From Chryseobacterium culicis (GTDB taxonomy: Bacteria; Bacteroidota; Bacteroidia; Flavobacteriales; Weeksellaceae), in NCBI RefSeq assembly GCF_002979755.1, contig NZ_PCPP01000001.1:2326665-2390664 (forward strand): DNA of 64,000 bases, in the 5' to 3' direction. Position 1 is the stretch's first letter. Each line of letters opens with the position of its first letter. A model generated the notes under the pieces. That model did not search any database. It was not told the origin of the DNA and worked only from the letters and a program-made list of their open reading frames with translations. A program made the position numbers and the translations under genes. Shown piece by piece: positions 35,377-45,286 of the stretch.

Positions 35377-36330
35377 ATGAGTTGGTTTAAAAATATTTTC
35401 AAAAAAGAAGAAAAAGAAACTTTAGACAAAGGATTGGAAAAATCCAGCCAGGGATTCTTTGAAAAAATGACGAAAGCCGTAGTCGGCAAAAGTAAAGTAG
35501 ATGATGAGGTACTTGATGATCTTGAAGAAGTACTGATTGCTTCAGATGTAGGCGCTTCTACTACTATCAAAATCATAGGAAGAATTGAAGAACGTGTTGC
35601 CAGAGACAAATATGTAAGCGTTAACGAGCTTGACAAAATTCTTCGTGATGAGATTTCAGGATTATTGCTTGAAAATCCTCATGCCGGTACAGGAAATATT
35701 GACACTTCCAAAAAGCCTTATGTCATCATGGTTGTAGGAGTGAATGGAGTGGGCAAAACAACGACTATAGGGAAACTGGCTCATCAGTTCAAATCAGAAG
35801 GTAAAAAGGTGGTTCTTGGTGCGGCTGATACCTTCAGAGCGGCTGCAGTAGACCAGCTTGTCATCTGGAGCGAAAGAGTGGGCGTTCCTATTGTAAAACA
35901 GGAAATGGGCTCTGATCCTGCTTCCGTAGCATTTGACACTGTACAAAGTGCGGTTGCACAAAACGCGGATGTAGTAATCATCGATACGGCAGGAAGACTT
36001 CACAATAAAATCAACCTGATGAACGAACTTTCCAAGATCAAAAGGGTAATGCAGAAAGTAATTCCTGATGCACCCCATGAGATCCTACTGGTACTTGACG
36101 GCTCTACAGGACAGAATGCTTTCGAACAGGCAAAACAGTTTACCGCTGCTACAGAAGTAAATGCATTAGCAGTAACCAAACTGGACGGAACAGCAAAAGG
36201 AGGTGTTGTAATTGGTATCTCCGATCAATTCCAAATTCCGGTTAAATATATTGGTGTAGGCGAAAAAATGCAGGATTTACAGCTTTTTAATGGTACGGAA
36301 TTTGTAGACTCATTCTTCAAGAAAAGATGA
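35377..36330 (+). CDS. ftsY: signal recognition particle receptor FtsY
   Basis: GTPase that docks SRP-ribosome complexes at the membrane for co-translational insertion. 317 residues, a short form without the long acidic A domain. The N domain is about 20-100. The G domain has GVNGVGKTTTIGKLA (about 119), DTFRAAAVDQL (about 151), DTAGRLHNK (about 203), TKLDGTAKGG (about 265), and GVGEKMQDLQLFN at the end. It lies 15 bases downstream of the Rid gene. Confidence 0.96.
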   Translation: MSWFKNIFKKEEKETLDKGLEKSSQGFFEKMTKAVVGKSKVDDEVLDDLEEVLIASDVGASTTIKIIGRIEERVARDKYVSVNELDKILRDEISGLLLENPHAGTGNIDTSKKPYVIMVVGVNGVGKTTTIGKLAHQFKSEGKKVVLGAADTFRAAAVDQLVIWSERVGVPIVKQEMGSDPASVAFDTVQSAVAQNADVVIIDTAGRLHNKINLMNELSKIKRVMQKVIPDAPHEILLVLDGSTGQNAFEQAKQFTAATEVNALAVTKLDGTAKGGVVIGISDQFQIPVKYIGVGEKMQDLQLFNGTEFVDSFFKKR

Positions 36331-36402
36331 TTTATATCATGTTTTCCCTTATATTAGTAAACAAATCATTTTTAAATATTAACAATAAAAAAATTTGCAA
36401 CT

Positions 36403-36663
36403 ATGGGAATATTAACATGGATCTTATTTGGTCTTATTGCAGGTGCTATCGCTAAAATGATCATGCCGGGAACTCAGGGAGGAGGATGGCTTATCACTAT
36501 TATCCTGGGAATTCTGGGAGCGTTTATAGGAGGAGCTATAGGAGTTTACATTCTACACTGGGGAGATGTCACTTCATTCTGGAATCCTAGAAGCTGGATT
36601 CTCTCAATTGGAGGCGCTTTAATTATCCTCTGGATTTACGGAATGGCAACAAAGAAAAGCTGA
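36403..36663 (+). CDS. GlsB/YeaQ/YmgE-family membrane protein
   Basis: 86 residues with three hydrophobic segments. The family pattern is LTWILFGLIAGAIAKMIMPG, GGGWLITIILGILGAFIGG and a last helix SWILSIGGALIILWIYG. It is known as the transglycosylase-associated family, induced by envelope or osmotic stress in several bacteria, with molecular role unknown. It stands alone and is followed by a good terminator. Confidence 0.88.
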   Translation: MGILTWILFGLIAGAIAKMIMPGTQGGGWLITIILGILGAFIGGAIGVYILHWGDVTSFWNPRSWILSIGGALIILWIYGMATKKS

Positions 36664-36683
36664 TATTAACGCTGATAAAAAAT

Positions 36684-36720
36684 AAAATCCCGGATCTGAA
36701 ATTTCAGGTCCGGGATTTTT
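36684..36720 (+). terminator. terminator between the GlsB-like gene and sppA
   Basis: AAATCCCGGAT-CTGAAATTTCAG-GTCCGGGATTT forms a long stem with few mismatches, followed by T. A-rich flanks may let it also serve sppA on the minus strand. Confidence 0.85.
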
Positions 36721-36741
36721 GTATACAATATAAAATTTAGT

Positions 36742-38499
36742 TTAGTTGTTGATTCTAATCTGATAAGGCATTTCCATTTTTACCTCAGACTGTAGTTTTT
36801 TATCTGTAATCTGCTGCAATATTTCATAGTTGGACTTCCCTATTTTATTTTTAATGATTCTTGCAGAAACATCTTCCTCGTTCAGATCTTTGAAGATTTG
36901 CTCAAATGGAGACATTCTCTTAGGAAAAGCCTCTACATGGTAAGATTTTAATCCTGCTTTCTGCGCGGCAAACTTCACTGCATCTGTCAAAGTACCCAAT
37001 TCGTCTACTAATCCTATTTCTTTAGCACGAACACCACTCCATACTCTACCGCCACCTACATTGTCAATCTGTTCAAAAGTTTTCTTTCTGTTCTGAGTCA
37101 CAAAATGTACAAATCTCTTATAGGTACCTTCTACACTTCTTGTCATCATATTTACTCCGTAAGGGGTTACTCCGTTTAATCCGGAATAATACATAGAGTT
37201 GGCATTGGTAGAAACAATATCTGCACGGATTCCGTTTTTAGCCGCAATATCTTTATAATAAGGCATCACCCCGAACACTCCGATAGAACCGGTAAGTGTA
37301 TTAGGCTCTGAATAAATTTTATCCGCTGCCATGGCTACATAATATCCTCCTGATGCTGCATAGTCACCAAAAGAAACGATCAGTGGCTTTTTCTTTTTCA
37401 GCTGCTGCAATTCAAATAAGATTTCGTCTGAAGCATTTGCACTTCCTCCCGGAGAGTTGATTCTGAAAACAACCGCTTTCACTTTATCATCTTCCTGAAG
37501 TTTTTTGATATACTTTACATATTTTTCAGAATGAATATCATTGTATTCATCACCATTATTGATAGATCCGGAGGCATAAAGCACAGCTATTTTTTCACCA
37601 GATTGATCATCCTCTGCATAAGAATTGATATAGCTTGCCAAAGAAACTTTATTAAGCTTTTCTTTATCTTTTACATTTAACTTCGTTTTAAGAAGATCTT
37701 CATATTCTGATTTCTGGATAAGTTTATCCGCAAGTTTATATTTTACGCCTTGTTCAGGAATCATTCCGTATAAACTATCTGTAATCGTTCTGAACTGAGC
37801 AGTGTCAATCTTTCTTGAAGCAGCCATTTTATTGGAAGTGTTTTTCCAAAGATCATTCAAAAGAGTGCTTAGCTGTTCTTTATTTTCAGGAGAAATATCA
37901 TTTCTTAAAAAAGGTTCTACTGCAGACTTAAATTTACCGTGACGGATCACTTCAATTCCTATTCCATATTTATCAGCAAAATCTTTAAAGAAAGTAACCT
38001 CCGTAGAAAGACCTTTTAATTCGATCATTCCTGCCGGGTGAAGATAATATTTATCAGCAACAGATCCTAAATAATAGGCCGACTGTGATACTCCGTTTCC
38101 ATAAGCATATACAAACTTTCCGCTTTTCTTGAAATCTTCAATAGCATTTCTCAGATCATCAATTTGAGTAAGACCCGCAGATAAATAATCAGTTTCTATA
38201 CTGATTCCTTTAATATTATCATCAGTTTTTGCTTTATTAATAGCCTCCAATGCATCATATATAAGGATACTTTTATTTTGGGCACCTAATCCGAACAACC
38301 CCATCTCTTCTTCAGTGGGACTATCGATTATATTTGTTTTTAAATTAATCGTAAGAACCGAGTTCTTTTTCACCGCCACCGACTTATCATTTCCCATCGA
38401 ACTGAACACAATCATCATAATGAAAAAGATGAAAAATAGAGAGCAAAGTATGATAATTGCTACTATATTTGCCAAAACATTTTTGAAGAAACTTCTCAT
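36742..38499 (-). CDS. sppA: signal peptide peptidase SppA (67K type)
   Basis: Membrane serine protease that degrades cleaved signal peptides. 585 residues, the long double-domain form. An N-terminal membrane helix (about 8-35) is followed by two ClpP-like halves. The catalytic Lys lies in RHGKFKSAVEPF (about 190-200) of the first half. The nucleophile Ser lies in TLTGSIGVFG of the second half, preceded by INSPGGSANASDEI and GDYAASGGYYVA. It is divergent from folK with only 20 bases between the start codons. Confidence 0.93.
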   Translation of the reverse strand: MRSFFKNVLANIVAIIILCSLFFIFFIMMIVFSSMGNDKSVAVKKNSVLTINLKTNIIDSPTEEEMGLFGLGAQNKSILIYDALEAINKAKTDDNIKGISIETDYLSAGLTQIDDLRNAIEDFKKSGKFVYAYGNGVSQSAYYLGSVADKYYLHPAGMIELKGLSTEVTFFKDFADKYGIGIEVIRHGKFKSAVEPFLRNDISPENKEQLSTLLNDLWKNTSNKMAASRKIDTAQFRTITDSLYGMIPEQGVKYKLADKLIQKSEYEDLLKTKLNVKDKEKLNKVSLASYINSYAEDDQSGEKIAVLYASGSINNGDEYNDIHSEKYVKYIKKLQEDDKVKAVVFRINSPGGSANASDEILFELQQLKKKKPLIVSFGDYAASGGYYVAMAADKIYSEPNTLTGSIGVFGVMPYYKDIAAKNGIRADIVSTNANSMYYSGLNGVTPYGVNMMTRSVEGTYKRFVHFVTQNRKKTFEQIDNVGGGRVWSGVRAKEIGLVDELGTLTDAVKFAAQKAGLKSYHVEAFPKRMSPFEQIFKDLNEEDVSARIIKNKIGKSNYEILQQITDKKLQSEVKMEMPYQIRINN

Positions 38500-38519
38500 A
38501 AATCAATCAATTTTACAAT

Positions 38520-38936
38520 ATGTCGCAGCATAAGGTCGTTTTGTTACTAGGAAGTAACTTAGGAGAGCAAAAAAAAAATGTAGAGCTTGCATTAAAGAAG
38601 ATAAATGATGCCGGAAATAACATTTCACAAATCAGCGAATATTTAATGTCTGACCCCGTAGAGTTTGCCAGTTCCAATATTTTTTGTAATATTGCAGCAA
38701 TAATATTCACACATCTTTCACCAATCCAACTGCTTGATTGTATTAAGAATATAGAAGTTGAGATGGGAAGAATTAATGATTCAAAAGTATCCGGAGGGTA
38801 TACTGACAGGATAATAGACATTGATATCATTAAGTATAATGAGTTAAATTTTAAATCAGAAAGGTTAGAAATCCCTCATAAAAAACATCTTTTTGAACGG
38901 GATTTTTCCAGAATATTATTGAAAGATTTTATTTAA
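38520..38936 (+). CDS. folK: 2-amino-4-hydroxy-6-hydroxymethyldihydropteridine diphosphokinase
   Basis: Transfers pyrophosphate from ATP to 6-hydroxymethyl-dihydropterin in folate synthesis. 138 residues. VVLLLGSNLGEQKKN (3-17) is the N-terminal signature. GGYTDRIIDIDIIKYNE (about 98-114) carries the metal-binding Asp pair, and IPHKKHLFERDF the closing loop. This is shorter than E. coli FolK (159 residues). The first OmpA-like gene starts 17 bases after the stop. Confidence 0.92.
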   Translation: MSQHKVVLLLGSNLGEQKKNVELALKKINDAGNNISQISEYLMSDPVEFASSNIFCNIAAIIFTHLSPIQLLDCIKNIEVEMGRINDSKVSGGYTDRIIDIDIIKYNELNFKSERLEIPHKKHLFERDFSRILLKDFI

Positions 38937-38953
38937 AACATAAAACATATTGT

Positions 38954-40069
38954 ATGAAATTAGGTTTATTATTATTGGCTACATCATTGCCAATTGCAGC
39001 TTTCGCACAGAACAGCGGCACTACAGTAAACTCTTCCACAGAGTATCCTAATACATTCTCCTCAGGTTCCGCTAATGTACAACCCTTTGACAATAAAGCC
39101 AGACGTTTCAGAGACTGGTCTATTTCTGTCGGAGGAGGTCCTGCATTTATGGTACACTCTGATTTAAAATCTATCCGCAAGGATAAGACCAATTGGGGTT
39201 ATAATGCTTATGTAAGCGTGGACAAACAAATCACACATGCATTCGCATTAAGCGTTATGTATATGAGAGGAGAAACGAAACAGACAGCCCAACTTCCCGG
39301 TGCTGCAGGTGTAAAATCAGGAGTAGCTACTGCAACAACACAATTTGACAACATCTCTTTATTAGGAGATATCAACTTCTCAAATTTATTCAGAAGAGTA
39401 GACAATCATTCTCCATACAGATGGGCTTTCCACGGATATATGGGGATTGGAGTTCAGGGATTCAGAACATCATTACATGACAATGACGAATTCAGATGGA
39501 GTACTACTCCAAGAAGAACCCCTTTATTCATTAAGCAAGACATTGATATCAACTCTATCTTCTATCAGGGAGGTCTGGGAATAAAATACAATGTTTCAAA
39601 ACTTATTGATGTTGAAGCAAGAACCATGTACATTATCAGTGGTGATGATGAATTCGATGGTGGCGGATGGGCTGATCCTAATGATTATGACCCTTCCACT
39701 CCGGGTTCAAAATATAATATGCTAAATTCCAGAAGATCTGATAATGCCTGGACGGTAAGTTTAGGATTATCTTTCAAATTAGGAAAGCAAGAATCTCACC
39801 TGGCATGGCATGATCCGCTTCAGGAAGCTTATTACAGAACCAGCGTTCTTGAAAATGCAAGTACCGACCTTGTTGTTTGCGAAAAAGGAGATGCAGACAA
39901 TGATGGAGTATGCGATGATTGGGACAGACAACTTGATACTCCTGCAGGAGCAAGAGTAGATGGTGCCGGAGTTGCTTTAGATATGGATCTGGATGGAGTT
40001 ATTGACCTTTATGATAAGTGCGTAACTGTACCAGGACCTGTTGAAAATAACGGATGCCCAATTAAATAA
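38954..40069 (+). CDS. OmpA-type outer-membrane barrel without OmpA C-terminal domain
   Basis: 371 residues. The signal peptide ends PIAAFAQ (about 19). A beta-barrel of about 270 residues follows, with RVDNHSPYRWAFHGYMGIG and SGDDEFDGGGW. A calcium-binding thrombospondin-3-like segment comes next (CEKGDADNDGVCDDWDRQ, DMDLDGVIDLYDKC, PVENNGCP). The protein then stops at NGCPIK, exactly where the two downstream paralogues continue into a peptidoglycan-binding OmpA domain. It is first in a tandem array of three. Confidence 0.85.
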   Translation: MKLGLLLLATSLPIAAFAQNSGTTVNSSTEYPNTFSSGSANVQPFDNKARRFRDWSISVGGGPAFMVHSDLKSIRKDKTNWGYNAYVSVDKQITHAFALSVMYMRGETKQTAQLPGAAGVKSGVATATTQFDNISLLGDINFSNLFRRVDNHSPYRWAFHGYMGIGVQGFRTSLHDNDEFRWSTTPRRTPLFIKQDIDINSIFYQGGLGIKYNVSKLIDVEARTMYIISGDDEFDGGGWADPNDYDPSTPGSKYNMLNSRRSDNAWTVSLGLSFKLGKQESHLAWHDPLQEAYYRTSVLENASTDLVVCEKGDADNDGVCDDWDRQLDTPAGARVDGAGVALDMDLDGVIDLYDKCVTVPGPVENNGCPIK

Positions 40070-40122
40070 TTTAAAAAAACTTAAACTTCTTTTTCTAAAA
40101 AGAAATCAAATAATAATACACG

Positions 40123-41649
40123 ATGAAATTAAGTTTAGCAATTGTAGCATTAGCTTTGGCAATTCCTTCTGCCACATATGCACAAGACTCAACTGCAGAT
40201 ACTAGTGGAAAATATCCAAATACATTTTCTTCAGGATCTGCCAATGTTACTCCATTTACCAGCCAATCCAAGAGATTTAATGATTGGTCTATCTCAGTAG
40301 GAGCAGGTGTCCCGCTTCTTCAGTCAGCAGATTTGACCTCTATCAAAAATGGTAATGGTAAAAACCTTTTTGGATATTCAGCTTATGTAAGTATTGATAA
40401 AGCGATTACCCATGCTTTTGGGATCAATTTACAATATGACAAAGGTGAAACCAGACAAGGATGGTTCAATACTAAAAATGCAGCACCAGATGCATCAGCA
40501 GTAGGAGCAAGAACTCAGTATGACGCAATCTCTATTTTAGGAGACATTAATTTTTCTAACCTACTAAGAAGAGTTGATAACCACTCTCCTTACAGATGGG
40601 CACTTCATGGATATGCAGGTATTGGTACTATTGCCTACAGAGCATACCAGAAAGACGGGAATAACAAACAGACATTAATGACTGAAATTAAGCCTTTTCA
40701 ATTAGGTTCTCTGTTCTTCCAGGCTGGTACAGGTCTGAAGTTCAAAGTGAACAGAAGAATTGATATCGAAGGGAGATTAATGTATGTTGTAACCGGTGAT
40801 GATGAATTTGATGGTGGTGGTGATGCGTACAGCGCTATCAACAAGCGTTCTGAGCAGGTTTCTGACAATTTCTTCAATGCTACTTTAGGGCTTTCCTTCA
40901 AATTAGGTAAGCATGAATCTCATGTAATGTGGCATGACCCACTTCAGGAAATCTATTATAAACTTGATGTACTGGCTAATAAAAACCAGGATATCGAAGT
41001 TTGTAAAAAAGGAGATGCTGATAACGATGGGGTATGTGACGATTGGGACAGACAGCTTGATACTCCTGCAGGAGCAAGAGTAGATGGTGCCGGAGTTGCG
41101 CTTGATACTGACTTAGACGGAGTTATTGACCTTTACGATAAGTGTGTAACTGTTCCTGGACCTGTTGAAAACAACGGATGTCCTATCGTTAAAGACAATA
41201 AACAAACTGCTGTAGAAGTAGAGAAAACTCTTAAGGATATTTATTTCAACTTTAATAAAGCAACGATCAGACCTGAATCTAACGAGAAATTGGATCTGGC
41301 TGCTTCAATTATTAAAGAAAACGGAGGTAACTATCTGTTAACAGGACATACGGATATCAAAGGAAATGCAGCGTACAATCTAAGACTCTCTAAAGAAAGA
41401 GCAGCTGCTGTAGTAGGAGCTCTGGAAAACAGAGGCATCAATGAAAATGTCTTGAAATCAAGAGGAGTAGGCTCTGCTGAAGCAACAATTCCTGCATCAG
41501 CTTCAGATGCTGAAAGAATGGCAGACAGAAAAGTTACTGTAAGATTTATAGAAAGTTCAGAATGGGATTCTATTAAAAAGAAAGACTATGAAGATGCTCC
41601 TGTAAAAAAAGCAGTAAAAAAAGTTCCTGCTAAGAAAAAGAAGAAATAA
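40123..41649 (+). CDS. OmpA-family protein, copy 2
   Basis: 508 residues. Signal peptide (ends SATYAQ), barrel, and thrombospondin-3-like segment as in copy 1. Then an OmpA domain (about 365-480: IYFNFNKATIRPESNEKLD, LLTGHTDIKGNAAYNLRLS, KERAAAVVGALENRG) that binds peptidoglycan non-covalently and ties the outer membrane to the wall. It ends in a Lys-rich tail (PVKKAVKKVPAKKKKK). Its barrel-coding DNA is almost identical to that of copy 3, including a 194-bp run without a difference (40330-40523 with 42069-42262). Confidence 0.92.
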   Translation: MKLSLAIVALALAIPSATYAQDSTADTSGKYPNTFSSGSANVTPFTSQSKRFNDWSISVGAGVPLLQSADLTSIKNGNGKNLFGYSAYVSIDKAITHAFGINLQYDKGETRQGWFNTKNAAPDASAVGARTQYDAISILGDINFSNLLRRVDNHSPYRWALHGYAGIGTIAYRAYQKDGNNKQTLMTEIKPFQLGSLFFQAGTGLKFKVNRRIDIEGRLMYVVTGDDEFDGGGDAYSAINKRSEQVSDNFFNATLGLSFKLGKHESHVMWHDPLQEIYYKLDVLANKNQDIEVCKKGDADNDGVCDDWDRQLDTPAGARVDGAGVALDTDLDGVIDLYDKCVTVPGPVENNGCPIVKDNKQTAVEVEKTLKDIYFNFNKATIRPESNEKLDLAASIIKENGGNYLLTGHTDIKGNAAYNLRLSKERAAAVVGALENRGINENVLKSRGVGSAEATIPASASDAERMADRKVTVRFIESSEWDSIKKKDYEDAPVKKAVKKVPAKKKKK

Positions 41650-41666
41650 ATTTTCAAATACTTTAC

Positions 41667-41704
41667 AAACCGAAAAGAATTACTCTTTTCGGTTTATTTT
41701 TTTT
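41667..41704 (+). terminator. terminator after OmpA copy 2
   Basis: AAACCGAAAAG / CTTTTCGGTTT (41667-41677 with 41685-41695) is followed by A and eight T. Copy 3 must therefore have its own promoter in 41705-41861. Confidence 0.9.
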
Positions 41705-41861
41705 CTACTACGAATTTTTTTACATACCTTTAACATTATTTTCAGGACAACTGTATGAAACACATTAGAAATCAACGAGTTTCTCCTGAAAAAAATTAAC
41801 GCAATATCACTTTTTAGCGTAAAAAATCATTTAAAATAACTTAACTTAAAAAAATAACACT

Positions 41862-43301
41862 ATGAAATTAAGTTTAGCAATTGTTGCATTAGCTTTGGCA
41901 ATTCCTTCTGCCACATATGCACAAGACTCAACGGCAGTTTCAAAAGGAGAGTATCCTAATACATTTTCTTCGGGATCTGCTAATGTTTCCCCATTCACCA
42001 ATCAATCTAAAAGATTTAACGATTGGTCTATTTCTGCCGGGGTAGGTGTTCCACTTCTTCAGTCAGCGGATTTGACCTCTATCAAAAATGGTAATGGTAA
42101 AAACCTTTTTGGATATTCAGCTTATGTAAGTATTGATAAAGCGATTACCCATGCTTTTGGGATCAATTTACAATATGACAAAGGTGAAACCAGACAAGGA
42201 TGGTTCAATACTAAAAATGCAGCACCAGATGCATCAGCAGTAGGAGCAAGAACTCAGTATGATGCAATCTCTATTTTAGGAGACATTAATTTTTCTAACC
42301 TATTAAGAAGAGTTGATAACCACTCTCCTTACAGATGGGCACTTCATGGATATGCAGGTATTGGTACTATTGCCTACAGAGCATACCAGAAAGACGGGAG
42401 TAACAAACAGAGATTGATGACTGAAATTAAGCCTTTCCAATTAGGATCTTTATTCATGCAGGCTGGTACAGGTCTGAAGTTCAAAGTGAACAGAAGAATT
42501 GATATTGAAGGGAGATTAATGTATGTGGTAACCGGTGATGATGAATTTGATGGTGGTGGTGATGCGTACAGCGCTATCAACAAGCGTTCTGAACAGGTTT
42601 CTGACAACTTCTTCAATGCTACTTTAGGTCTTTCTGTAAAACTTGGAAAACACGAATCTCACTTAATGTGGCATGACCCACTTCAGGAAATCTATTATAA
42701 ACTTGATGTACTGGCTAATAAAAACCAGGATATCGAAGTTTGTAAAAAAGGAGATGCTGATAACGATGGGGTATGTGACGATTGGGACAGACAGCTTGAT
42801 ACGCCTGCAGGGGCAAGAGTGGATGGTGCCGGAGTTGCGCTTGATACTGACCTAGACGGAGTTATTGACCTTTACGATAAGTGTGTAACTGTTCCTGGAC
42901 CTGTTGAAAACAACGGATGTCCGGTAGCAACAACAGGACCTGTAGTAGAAACAGAAACTAAATTGGAAGGAATTGAATTTGACTTAAATTCTGACAGAAT
43001 TTTACCATCAAATACTCCAATTTTAAATAATGCAGTAAACTATATTAATTCTTCAACTGGTTCTTACAATGTAATCGGAGCTACGGATACAAGAGGTACT
43101 GACGCTTACAACCAAAAATTATCTGAAAGAAGAGCAAACAACGTTAAGAACTATCTGATCAAAAACGGTGTTCAAAATGGTAAACTACAGGCAGTAGGAA
43201 AAGGTGAAAAAGACCTTAAATACCCTGAGTGTGAACCAGCAACGAAGTGCCCTGAATGGAAAAACAGAGCCAATAGAAGAGTATACTTCGAAGCTAAATA
43301 A
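41862..43301 (+). CDS. OmpA-family protein, copy 3
   Basis: 479 residues. It shares signal peptide, barrel and thrombospondin-3-like segment with copy 2, but the C-terminal OmpA domain is clearly different (GIEFDLNSDRILPSNTPIL, VIGATDTRGTDAYNQKLS, ERRANNVKNYLIKNG, then NRANRRVYFEAK). It also carries an inserted pair of Cys (YPECEPATKCPEW). It anchors the outer membrane to peptidoglycan. The divergent end against an almost identical front suggests gene conversion over the barrel. Confidence 0.92.
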   Translation: MKLSLAIVALALAIPSATYAQDSTAVSKGEYPNTFSSGSANVSPFTNQSKRFNDWSISAGVGVPLLQSADLTSIKNGNGKNLFGYSAYVSIDKAITHAFGINLQYDKGETRQGWFNTKNAAPDASAVGARTQYDAISILGDINFSNLLRRVDNHSPYRWALHGYAGIGTIAYRAYQKDGSNKQRLMTEIKPFQLGSLFMQAGTGLKFKVNRRIDIEGRLMYVVTGDDEFDGGGDAYSAINKRSEQVSDNFFNATLGLSVKLGKHESHLMWHDPLQEIYYKLDVLANKNQDIEVCKKGDADNDGVCDDWDRQLDTPAGARVDGAGVALDTDLDGVIDLYDKCVTVPGPVENNGCPVATTGPVVETETKLEGIEFDLNSDRILPSNTPILNNAVNYINSSTGSYNVIGATDTRGTDAYNQKLSERRANNVKNYLIKNGVQNGKLQAVGKGEKDLKYPECEPATKCPEWKNRANRRVYFEAK

Positions 43302-43324
43302 TAAACATATTGATATATCATATG

Positions 43325-43352
43325 AAAGTCACGCCCTGCGTGACTTTTTTTG
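43325..43352 (+). terminator. terminator after OmpA copy 3
   Basis: AAAGTCACGC / GCGTGACTTT (43325-43334 with 43338-43347), loop CCT, is followed by a T run. Confidence 0.9.
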
Positions 43353-43378
43353 TCTAATTCTTTCCTTATTTTTACACC

Positions 43379-45286
43379 ATGATTTCTCCGCAGGATTTTC
43401 AAAAGCTAAAATATGATACTCTTAAGTATTTCTGGGGCTATACAGACTTCAGAGATTCTCAGGAAGAAATTATCAATGCTGTCATCAACGAAAAGGACAC
43501 GCTGGTTCTGTTGCCTACAGGAGCAGGGAAATCTTTATGCTATCAATTGCCTGCCCTATTAAAAGAAGGAACATGCCTTGTAATTTCTCCTTTGCTGGCA
43601 TTGATGAAAGATCAGGTCAATCAGCTCAAATCCCGTGGTATAGAAGCAGAATACCTTTCATCTGAACTGGATGAATATGATGCTGAAACGATTTATGACC
43701 GCTGCAAAGAAGGTCTTACAAAACTTCTCTATGTTTCTCCTGAAAGACTTACCAACACTCAGTTTATTCAAAACATGGGGGAAATTCAGTTATCCTTTAT
43801 TGCCGTTGATGAAGCGCACTGTATTTCAGAATGGGGGCAGGATTTCAGACCCAGCTATCAGAATATAAAAGGATTCAGAAGTAATAACCCTGAGATTCCC
43901 TGTCTTGCTCTGACTGCAACAGCTACGCCCAAAGTACTGGAAGAAATTAAAAATAAGCTGGAACTTAAAAAGCCTTTTGTTTTTCAAAAAAGTTTCAAAA
44001 GAGAGAATATCAAAATCTTTACTGATGAAGTGTCTGATAAATTTCAGCGTGTTTTTGATATTTTAAAATACAGCAACGACTCCGGAATTGTCTATGTAAG
44101 AACCAGAAAAGAAGCTGAATTACTGGCAGAATTTCTGAAGAAAAATCAGCTGAAAAATGTGGATTATTTCCATGCTGGTTTAACCACCAAAGAAAAAAAT
44201 GCAAGGCAAAATCTCTGGAACACCAGCGACAACCATGTCCTTATTTCTACCAATGCCTTTGGAATGGGTATTGACAAGGATAATGTACGATTTGTCATTC
44301 ACTACTCTCCTGCTGCCTCCATTGAAAATTATTATCAGGAAATCGGAAGGGCCGGAAGAGACGGAAAAGACAGTTTTGCCTTCATGCTCTGGAACAAACA
44401 GGAGCTCTTGAATTTTGATCAGGTTTTAAAAAATCAGACCCCAAACAAAGCGGAGTTTTTAAAGATTGTTAGTTACCTCTACTCTATTTTTCAGGTAGCA
44501 GAGTTTGAACTTCCCGAAAAAACTTTTCAACTGAATAGCCTTAGTATACAGAATTTCACCAAGCTGTCGAAAGCGAAAATCAATAATGTACTCAACTTTT
44601 TGCACAATCAGGAAATTGTTTACTACAACGATAACAAAAGTCTGTCTTCGCTTGAGCTTTTTATCAAAGCAGACGAAATAGATCAGTTACCACAAAAAGA
44701 TGCTCATTTTATAGAGCTTCTTTTCCGCACCATATCCGGAATTACGACCCATAAAGTAATGTTCAGTGAACAACAGGTAAGCAATAAAATTAATGTCAGT
44801 CTTCCTTTGATCAAAGAACGGCTGAAGGAAATGCAGCAAAAGAATTATCTTGAATATATTGATGGAGCGCTATCCAGTATCAAATTCCTGAAACCTCGCG
44901 ATGAAAGAGCGGTAAACAGTGCTTACTGGAAATTATTTGAACATATTCAGAGAAACAAAATCCAGAAATGGGAAGAGATGAAATTTTACGTAGAAAACAA
45001 CGACTACTGTAAAATGAAACTAATTTTAGCCTATTTTGGTGAAAAGAACTCAAAAAACTGCGGCCAGTGCTCTGTCTGTGAAAAGAACAAACAATCCATC
45101 TTTGGGAAAAATATTTCTCAGCAGATTATCAATGTATTAGCTAAAAAATCGGCAACCATTGAAGAACTTTCTATACAACTGAGCTATCACTCTAAAGAAA
45201 ATATATTAGAAAATCTGATTTTTCTTTTAGATTCCGGAAAAGTAAGAATGCTGAACTTCAGAACGTATGCGCTTAATCATGAGTAA
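43379..45286 (+). CDS. recQ: ATP-dependent DNA helicase RecQ
   Basis: 3'-5' helicase in recombination and fork repair. 635 residues. The SF2 core has FRDSQEEIINAV (Q-motif region), LLPTGAGKSLCYQLPAL (Walker A), AVDEAHCISEWGQDFRPSY (DEAH and aromatic loop), and QEIGRAGRDG (motif VI). A RecQ-Ct zinc-binding part with four Cys (CKMKL...CGQCSVC, about 543-566) and a winged helix follow. No HRDC domain is present, as in the shorter of the RecQ proteins common in Bacteroidota. The last codons lie in a heptamer repeat. Confidence 0.93.
   Translation: MISPQDFQKLKYDTLKYFWGYTDFRDSQEEIINAVINEKDTLVLLPTGAGKSLCYQLPALLKEGTCLVISPLLALMKDQVNQLKSRGIEAEYLSSELDEYDAETIYDRCKEGLTKLLYVSPERLTNTQFIQNMGEIQLSFIAVDEAHCISEWGQDFRPSYQNIKGFRSNNPEIPCLALTATATPKVLEEIKNKLELKKPFVFQKSFKRENIKIFTDEVSDKFQRVFDILKYSNDSGIVYVRTRKEAELLAEFLKKNQLKNVDYFHAGLTTKEKNARQNLWNTSDNHVLISTNAFGMGIDKDNVRFVIHYSPAASIENYYQEIGRAGRDGKDSFAFMLWNKQELLNFDQVLKNQTPNKAEFLKIVSYLYSIFQVAEFELPEKTFQLNSLSIQNFTKLSKAKINNVLNFLHNQEIVYYNDNKSLSSLELFIKADEIDQLPQKDAHFIELLFRTISGITTHKVMFSEQQVSNKINVSLPLIKERLKEMQQKNYLEYIDGALSSIKFLKPRDERAVNSAYWKLFEHIQRNKIQKWEEMKFYVENNDYCKMKLILAYFGEKNSKNCGQCSVCEKNKQSIFGKNISQQIINVLAKKSATIEELSIQLSYHSKENILENLIFLLDSGKVRMLNFRTYALNHE

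Noticed and set aside
43379..45286. Loss of the HRDC domain as a truncation of RecQ
   Set aside because: RecQ proteins of this short form are common in Bacteroidota; zinc and winged-helix parts are complete, so it is not broken.
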